DNA of 64,000 nt, taken from contig NZ_VTXI01000007.1 in assembly GCF_013114545.1 (NCBI RefSeq), positions 1 through 64,000 of the forward strand. Direction: 5' to 3'. Below are positions 59,321 through 64,000 of this stretch, piece after piece (position 1 is the stretch's first letter; each line of letters starts with the position of its first letter). Both the position numbers and the translations under genes were made by a program. This stretch comes from Vibrio sp. RE86 (GTDB lineage Bacteria > Pseudomonadota > Gammaproteobacteria > Enterobacterales > Vibrionaceae). The notes under the pieces were generated by a model. It had not been told where the DNA came from and did not search any database. It was given only the letters and a program-made list of their open reading frames with translations.

Positions 59321-60304
59321 CTACTTAACTTCGTATCTCAGTAAAACTTCATTATCCAACACAACGTTTGTTGACCATATGAAGCTTGCTCCGGCACCAC
59401 TGAATTTTTCAATGAAGTTCATGTAAGATTTTTTGTTGTTCACACCTATTTCATCTTCTGAGTACTCCGTCGCTTTCGGCCATGAGGCTGCATTGAAGTC
59501 TTGTTCCATCCAGTTAAGTGGGGTCTCCCAGTGAGCGGCATAGGCATTTTCACCGTTGTCTGTACCTTCAGTCGTGCAGTCTTCTGATAAACGCTTACCA
59601 TCAACTTCATTCAAGCAGCTCAAATCATAGATTGGCGCAGTATAAAATGTCTGTGCTTGCCAGTCTGAGCTTGTGACCGTGCCATCGCTAAAGCTTGCGA
59701 TAAAACCGCCATCACCTGGGTGGAATGCCTTACCACGGTTATCTTCTGTACCCAGACCTAGGTTTTCTTCCCAGTCAATGACCTTTACAGCAATAGTATA
59801 AGGCTTGTTCACTTTGAATTTTACGATACTAGAGTTAAATGGCGTGAAAGGAACAGTGTCTACCGCGATGAGCTGACCATTAATATATAGCTCGAAATAG
59901 TTGTCAGCAAAGATGTAACCCGTGACTTCTTCACCATCTTCATCAATAACGGCAACTGGCACTGACTCTTGAGCGACATCGGCAATACTATTAGGCGTGA
60001 TATTGGCGCATCCTTCATAAAGATCGACCGCTTTTGGCGCTGTGGTGAAATGGTTATTGGCGGGAACTGTCCATACCTTTCCATCAGCGTCAGCAATTTC
60101 ACCTACTCCCGCAATACGGCTTCGACCGTTCGCACATTCAAAAAGGTTGTCTTCGACTGTTTTTGCAAGACCTTGTGTGATGCTAGCTGAACCTTTGTAA
60201 TCACTGATTTCTCCGCTAACCGTTGGTTCGGAGGATAGAGAGCAGCCAGCGAGCAACAAAGCGATAGGCGAAAGAGCAAATACTTGCTTATTTATAGTCA
60301 TCAT
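59321..60304 (-). CDS. lipoprotein of unknown function, 327 residues
   Basis: Not recognised. It has a lipoprotein signal with lipobox LAGC (Cys21), then a beta-rich acidic region with repeated features of galactose-binding-like folds (YIFADNYFELYINGQLIAVDT, KPYTIAVKVIDWEENLG). It is rich in Asp, Glu and Asn and carries four further Cys. It is probably exposed in the periplasm or on the surface. Confidence 0.7.
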   Translation of the reverse strand: MMTINKQVFALSPIALLLAGCSLSSEPTVSGEISDYKGSASITQGLAKTVEDNLFECANGRSRIAGVGEIADADGKVWTVPANNHFTTAPKAVDLYEGCANITPNSIADVAQESVPVAVIDEDGEEVTGYIFADNYFELYINGQLIAVDTVPFTPFNSSIVKFKVNKPYTIAVKVIDWEENLGLGTEDNRGKAFHPGDGGFIASFSDGTVTSSDWQAQTFYTAPIYDLSCLNEVDGKRLSEDCTTEGTDNGENAYAAHWETPLNWMEQDFNAASWPKATEYSEDEIGVNNKKSYMNFIEKFSGAGASFIWSTNVVLDNEVLLRYEVK

Positions 60305-60694
60305 TAATAAAAACCCAAGAGTAAGTATGAAGCTTAAGTGTAGTAATTAAGCCCAATAGATCAATATGTTGTGCCAATTTGATTATTGAGGCGTATAGTA
60401 GGCTGTATAATGTAAATAAACGTAAACGATGTGCAATTTCCGGTAAAGGGCTGTTGCCTTTGATGTTCACGGATAGCGTTTATCTCATTTCGTGCGTTGT
60501 GAATTTCTAATTTTAGTAAATGAGTTAAATTGGTCATTCTCCTAGTTTTTGTTTTTAACTTTACTTTATTAATTATTCATCTGGGTTATTTCACGCTTCA
60601 AACACTTAACCCCTTTAAATGCTAAGTTGTTTTTTTTAGAATCTCATACTTAAAAAATGGCATACGCCAAATAATTACTGATTTTATAGAGTTA
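60305..60694. other. AT-rich intergenic region between two divergent lipoprotein genes
   Basis: 390 bases with no convincing gene, RNA or repeat. The region from 60480 to 60690 is very AT-rich with long A and T runs, as seen at H-NS-bound promoters. It must contain both lipoprotein promoters. Confidence 0.5.
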
Positions 60695-60706
60695 GTGGTG
60701 CTAGGA

Positions 60707-61666
60707 ATGAAAAAAACAATATTTGCAGTTACATTGGCTGCGTTCTTACTTACTGGTTGTTCGGTGAGGCACGATAGAGATGCGATGGTGGATAACACCA
60801 AACAGGCATCAGAACTTGATATCTATCAACATGATAACTACGACCAGTACAGCCAAGCGATGCAGATCATGTATGTTTACATGGAGCGTGAGCCTACTAG
60901 CTTAGGTAATGCCGACGTTCTAGCGGAAGATTACTACGATAAAGTTGCGACTAAAAACATGATCAGCACTACTGGTACAGCGGTCATGTTAATAGGCAAT
61001 TTGGCATCAAACCTAGACATCGCAACCTTCTTCTTCGGTACTCAAACTACAGATAAACTCCCTTATCCTTACAAGCGTCAGCACAATATTGCTATTGAGC
61101 CTATAGCCGATGATGTCACTTACGACTCTATTTATCGTGAAGACTTAGATCGCTTGAAAACAATGATGAAGCAAAAGTATCCTCAAGCGGAAATTTTTGA
61201 GTTTGAACAAGACTTTCTCAATGTGCGCAACACCAGTGTTAGTGCGATGGACTTGAGCAAACCAGAATGTGTTGAGTTTCGACAGTCGCCTGAATTTAAT
61301 CCTGATACTACTTTCGTTGAGGACGAGTTAGATCATTGTTTTGTTGCGAAGCACAAACCGAACTATTTCAAGAAGATTGTAGAAGGTGAGATTGATTTCA
61401 TTGAAGGAGTACCACAAGCAAAGCGTTACCTTGTATATTCAGTGTCTGATGAAATGATGGCGACATACGAGGACCAAAGCCATTTTTACCGTTATGTTCC
61501 TTACTACGGCTGGATGAGTTCGACCTTACAGAAAATGTATGAAGCTGACCCTGATAAATTTAAGCGTGACGTAGAAGCGATGATGACATCACCGTACCCA
61601 TATCTGTACCGTTACTCAGATAATAAGGTGTTACTTTTCAAAACGCTTGAAGAAACAGAATCATAA
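60707..61666 (+). CDS. lipoprotein of unknown function, 319 residues
   Basis: Not recognised. It has a lipoprotein signal (MKKTIFAVTLAAFLLTGC) with lipobox LTGC, then a soluble, charged domain rich in Tyr and Asp (ELDIYQHDNYDQYSQAMQIMYVYMERE; FYRYVPYYGWMSSTLQKMY). A short hydrophobic part (TGTAVMLIGNLASNLDIATFFFG) may contact the membrane. The start at 60707 gives a standard signal. It ends at a strong terminator. Confidence 0.7.
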   Translation: MKKTIFAVTLAAFLLTGCSVRHDRDAMVDNTKQASELDIYQHDNYDQYSQAMQIMYVYMEREPTSLGNADVLAEDYYDKVATKNMISTTGTAVMLIGNLASNLDIATFFFGTQTTDKLPYPYKRQHNIAIEPIADDVTYDSIYREDLDRLKTMMKQKYPQAEIFEFEQDFLNVRNTSVSAMDLSKPECVEFRQSPEFNPDTTFVEDELDHCFVAKHKPNYFKKIVEGEIDFIEGVPQAKRYLVYSVSDEMMATYEDQSHFYRYVPYYGWMSSTLQKMYEADPDKFKRDVEAMMTSPYPYLYRYSDNKVLLFKTLEETES

Positions 61667-61674
61667 TGTGACAA

Positions 61675-61702
61675 AAAAAGAGCCTCAATTGAGGCTCTTT
61701 TT
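61675..61702. terminator. bidirectional terminator
   Basis: Fully palindromic AAAAAGAGCCTCAA / TTGAGGCTCTTTTT between convergent genes. Confidence 0.92.
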
Positions 61703-61731
61703 GTTTTTGATGGGAGCATGAAAGGCTACAG

Positions 61732-61920
61732 CTAGTACCAATCATCTTCAGGAAAAAGCTTTCCTTCTGGAGCGTATGGATCGTCATTAAACGGGTGTTC
61801 CGCTTTGGTTCGCAAACTATCCAGTTGATGCTCTAGCATTTTGACCGTGTCATAGTCACCTTCTGAACACGCGACGTAAATCTGTTGTTCTAAGGCTTTG
61901 ATGCTATCGTTGATACCCAT
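61732..61920 (-). CDS. small conserved hypothetical protein, 62 residues
   Basis: The acidic product has a predicted helical hairpin (MGINDSIKALEQQIYVACSE ... TVKMLEHQLDSLRTKA) and ends in an acidic aromatic tail (FPEDDWY). GGAGGACAC before the ATG is a good Shine-Dalgarno. It lies 41 bases after cti on the same strand and may share its transcript. The function is unknown. Confidence 0.7.
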   Translation of the reverse strand: MGINDSIKALEQQIYVACSEGDYDTVKMLEHQLDSLRTKAEHPFNDDPYAPEGKLFPEDDWY

Positions 61921-61961
61921 AGTGTGTCCTCCGTATGCGTTGCCTACGCAGTTTAACGGTT

Positions 61962-64000
61962 CTACCTATTCTCAAATCTATTGTAGTCAAGCAAACCAAA
62001 TTCGATAGGTTGATTTTCTTGATACCAAGCGTGAACACGGTCGCTGAAAGGCCAAAACTCATCAGAGCTACGACGAATCGCAAAGGTATCCAACAACTTA
62101 ACGTAGTCCGTTTCAGTTCGAATATTTTTCAACATTTCGACCAACTGCGGTACCTGATCTTCGGTTAGAGATAGGTACGCAGCAGGGTAGCTGCCGATCA
62201 CTCCACGTACTAAGGTAAGGTCATCATTTTGAGGATCTCGATTGCTCTCTTCATCAAACAAGCTAGAGATATTGGTGTGAGCGTTGTTGTGAAGTAGAGT
62301 AAACAGTTGGTCTTCACCTTGCTTTGATTCAATCATAAGCATCATGATCTGAGGTACATAGATCAGACCTTCGCCCTTAATGTCATCGATGCTGCGAAGT
62401 ATCGCCTCATTTTCTGCACTGAATCCTGTCTGTTCTATCTTAAAGCGGTTGTTTAAAATCGGAGCCATCTGAGTTTTTATAATGTCATAAAGCTCTGACT
62501 TAGGATCATCCGTTTGGTAAGGCACTTGGGTTGGTTGATCAAACGGCTTAACGTTACGTTGTAAGAAGTCACTAAGCTGTTTGCTCTGGTCTTGGTACCA
62601 ACTTGAATGTTCGATATGACGAACATCTTCTGGCAGAAGAGCGATAAAGTTAGTTTCACCTTCTAAGCGTAAAAAGTCCATGAACATTCGGGTAATTAAC
62701 TGGTGACCAAAGTTACCGTAAACATCAAAGCCCGCGACCAACAAGTAGTGAATACGTTCCAAAAGCGCGTAATCGAGAATCCAAGCTGTTTTAGGCGGTT
62801 TACCTACCATACCTTGTACCACGGATGCACTATCAAAGTGCCTAAACACAGTCAGTGCCGCATTCGGGTTGGTGCCATTACCTGTCCAAAGGACGTCGGT
62901 AGTGAGGTATTTGCCGCCCTCAAACCATTTATTGATGAACTCTGATTTAGCTTCTAGGTAACGGGCTTGCTGACGAGAGTAAGAGACCCAGTTTGAGACA
63001 GGAAGCGTGTTACTCTCAAGTTCGCCTGGCAGCTTTAAGTTGTCCGCTTGCGAGCGGTAAAACTCGTTAACTTCGGGAATGTCTGATGTTTCAGGATCGA
63101 TGAAGAAGACCCAGAAGCGATCATTGATCACATTGAGTGCTAGCTGGCCACGACAAACAGGGCCTTTAATGTAGGCCATAATGGTGTTCTGCGCATTATC
63201 CAACATAAAATTGAAACGCGCTTTGACTGGTAGCTCAATGAAAGCAGTCATTGGGTTGGCAGCGACTTCTGGTTTGTAGCTTGGCAGTTTGGCGACCGTG
63301 TAGTCAGCGTCAATAAACCAAGCTTTCCAGTTATTCATGCGCTCTTCGTTTAGAGCAAATGGCATGTGTGTTTTATCCACAATGGTGCCTTGCTCTGGAA
63401 TTAAACGGTAGTAGACACGATCGACGCCTGGATCATCGTAAGGTCTGCGTGTCGAGATACGTTTAACTGGCTGCCCAGGAGGCGTGCTTGAACGCACTAA
63501 CGTGAAGAAACGCGGTGTGGCTTCATTTAATTCCGAGAAGTATAGATGTGATAAAAACAGGTGCTCATAGATGTAGCGAGCGGTGAGCTGCACTTTACGA
63601 GGGCTCTTGTTGAGTAACGTTTCGTATTGCTCAACCAGATCTAATTGTTCCACCGTTAGTGGGAGCGGGGCATTCATTTTTGCGCCGTCTTGAAGCCAGC
63701 TGATCAGAGTAGAATATTCACCCGCATCAAGATTTGGCATTCCGTAAGGCATCCCCCAAGTCGGGTAATCTTGGAGATATTGGTCGTACTCTTCAATTGT
63801 TGGACAAACTTGACTGCGATCGACCGCAAAATCAAACCCTTCAAGCTGTTTTTGATCAGGCAGAGGATGAGACTCTTTTTGCATCAGCATACGTGCAATC
63901 AAGCCCGCTTCTAGGTTCGCTGTCGGCGTTTGAATACGTTCGTTGAGAACAGGGCTAAAGCCAAGTTCACGCCACTCTTGGGTGGTTTGAGCATCTTCAA
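61962..64000 (-). CDS. cti: fatty acid cis/trans isomerase (5' end outside the window)
   Basis: The frame stays open from its stop at 61962 to the window edge, so at least 678 residues are present. It matches Cti, a periplasmic haem protein that converts cis to trans unsaturated fatty acids in membrane lipids under heat or solvent stress. Typical segments are EWRELGFSPVLNERI, YPTWGMPYGMPNLDAGEY and YFSELNEATPRFFTLVRSSTPPGQP. The N-terminal signal peptide and CxxCH haem motif would be upstream, outside the window. Confidence 0.88.
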   Translation of the reverse strand, partial: EDAQTTQEWRELGFSPVLNERIQTPTANLEAGLIARMLMQKESHPLPDQKQLEGFDFAVDRSQVCPTIEEYDQYLQDYPTWGMPYGMPNLDAGEYSTLISWLQDGAKMNAPLPLTVEQLDLVEQYETLLNKSPRKVQLTARYIYEHLFLSHLYFSELNEATPRFFTLVRSSTPPGQPVKRISTRRPYDDPGVDRVYYRLIPEQGTIVDKTHMPFALNEERMNNWKAWFIDADYTVAKLPSYKPEVAANPMTAFIELPVKARFNFMLDNAQNTIMAYIKGPVCRGQLALNVINDRFWVFFIDPETSDIPEVNEFYRSQADNLKLPGELESNTLPVSNWVSYSRQQARYLEAKSEFINKWFEGGKYLTTDVLWTGNGTNPNAALTVFRHFDSASVVQGMVGKPPKTAWILDYALLERIHYLLVAGFDVYGNFGHQLITRMFMDFLRLEGETNFIALLPEDVRHIEHSSWYQDQSKQLSDFLQRNVKPFDQPTQVPYQTDDPKSELYDIIKTQMAPILNNRFKIEQTGFSAENEAILRSIDDIKGEGLIYVPQIMMLMIESKQGEDQLFTLLHNNAHTNISSLFDEESNRDPQNDDLTLVRGVIGSYPAAYLSLTEDQVPQLVEMLKNIRTETDYVKLLDTFAIRRSSDEFWPFSDRVHAWYQENQPIEFGLLDYNRFENR

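Noticed and set aside
1-64000. CRISPR array, tRNA/rRNA genes, prophage or integron attC array
   Set aside because: No regularly spaced direct repeats, cloverleaf-like genes, phage structural genes or attC-like repeats were seen. Hairpins found are terminators, riboswitch parts or isolated repeats.

Overview
The window looks like part of a Vibrio chromosome, most likely the smaller chromosome II. Support comes from the complete Vibrio-type haem-uptake locus (hutBCD, exbD, exbB, tonB, then divergent hutWXZ), the ppsA/ppsR pair, an NspS/MbaA-type polyamine-sensing operon, and gbpA preceded by a class-I cyclic-di-GMP riboswitch. Coding density is high, base composition is moderate (roughly mid-40s % GC by eye), and most genes are ordinary housekeeping or accessory genes. 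No rRNA, tRNA, CRISPR array or prophage was seen. The only trace of a mobile gene is an ambiguous 10-codon fragment at the left edge. The CDS at the right edge (fatty acid cis/trans isomerase) runs off the window.

Layout. 1-3.5 kb: ppsA and divergent ppsR (PEP synthesis and its control). 3.5-8 kb: a three-gene operon of two PotD/NspS-like periplasmic proteins and a GGDEF-EAL membrane protein. 8-15.3 kb: haem import and use, with a Fur box between tonB and hutW. 15.3-20.7 kb: a degenerate cobalamin-adenosyltransferase-like protein, DUF924, a MocR regulator with a divergent EamA transporter, and small or hypothetical proteins. 21-25 kb: nadE with a divergent NadD-like gene, and a GAF-GGDEF-EAL protein. 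25-35 kb: transporters (Bcr/CflA MFS, two EamA, MATE, KefB/KefG), glutaredoxin-like proteins and a MITE-like repeat. 35-39.2 kb: HAD and glutaredoxin genes, then norR and divergent hmp (nitric oxide detoxification). 39-46 kb: a sensor with no output domain, yaeQ, a cold-shock gene, arfA, a ThrE-type exporter and a DD-carboxypeptidase. 46-49 kb: delta-class carbonic anhydrase and gbpA with its riboswitch. 49-54.8 kb: small regulators or lipoproteins, a candidate sRNA and the scrRAB sucrose PTS operon. 54.8-64 kb: LysR/EamA and LysR/DUF5519 divergent pairs, a decayed hupE/anchor-protein fusion, unknown lipoproteins and cti.

Shared themes. Cyclic di-GMP appears three times: the NspS/MbaA-like operon, the GAF-GGDEF-EAL gene and the gbpA riboswitch. 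Iron/haem (Fur), nitric oxide (NorR/sigma54), carbon source (two CRP-like sites and the ScrR operators) and redox functions are all readable from the DNA.

The most unusual element is at 30,690-30,833. An 18-codon leader peptide with four consecutive Leu codons, very like the LLLLNA core of the enterobacterial leu operon leader, is followed by mutually exclusive hairpins. The last of these covers the start codon of an EamA-family transporter. This suggests leader-peptide control of a transporter rather than of a biosynthetic operon. Other points worth following up are the arfA stop codon placed in the apical loop of its own terminator hairpin, a nested repeat hairpin at the ribosome binding site of a family-3 solute-binding protein, and a candidate orphan sRNA upstream of scrR.
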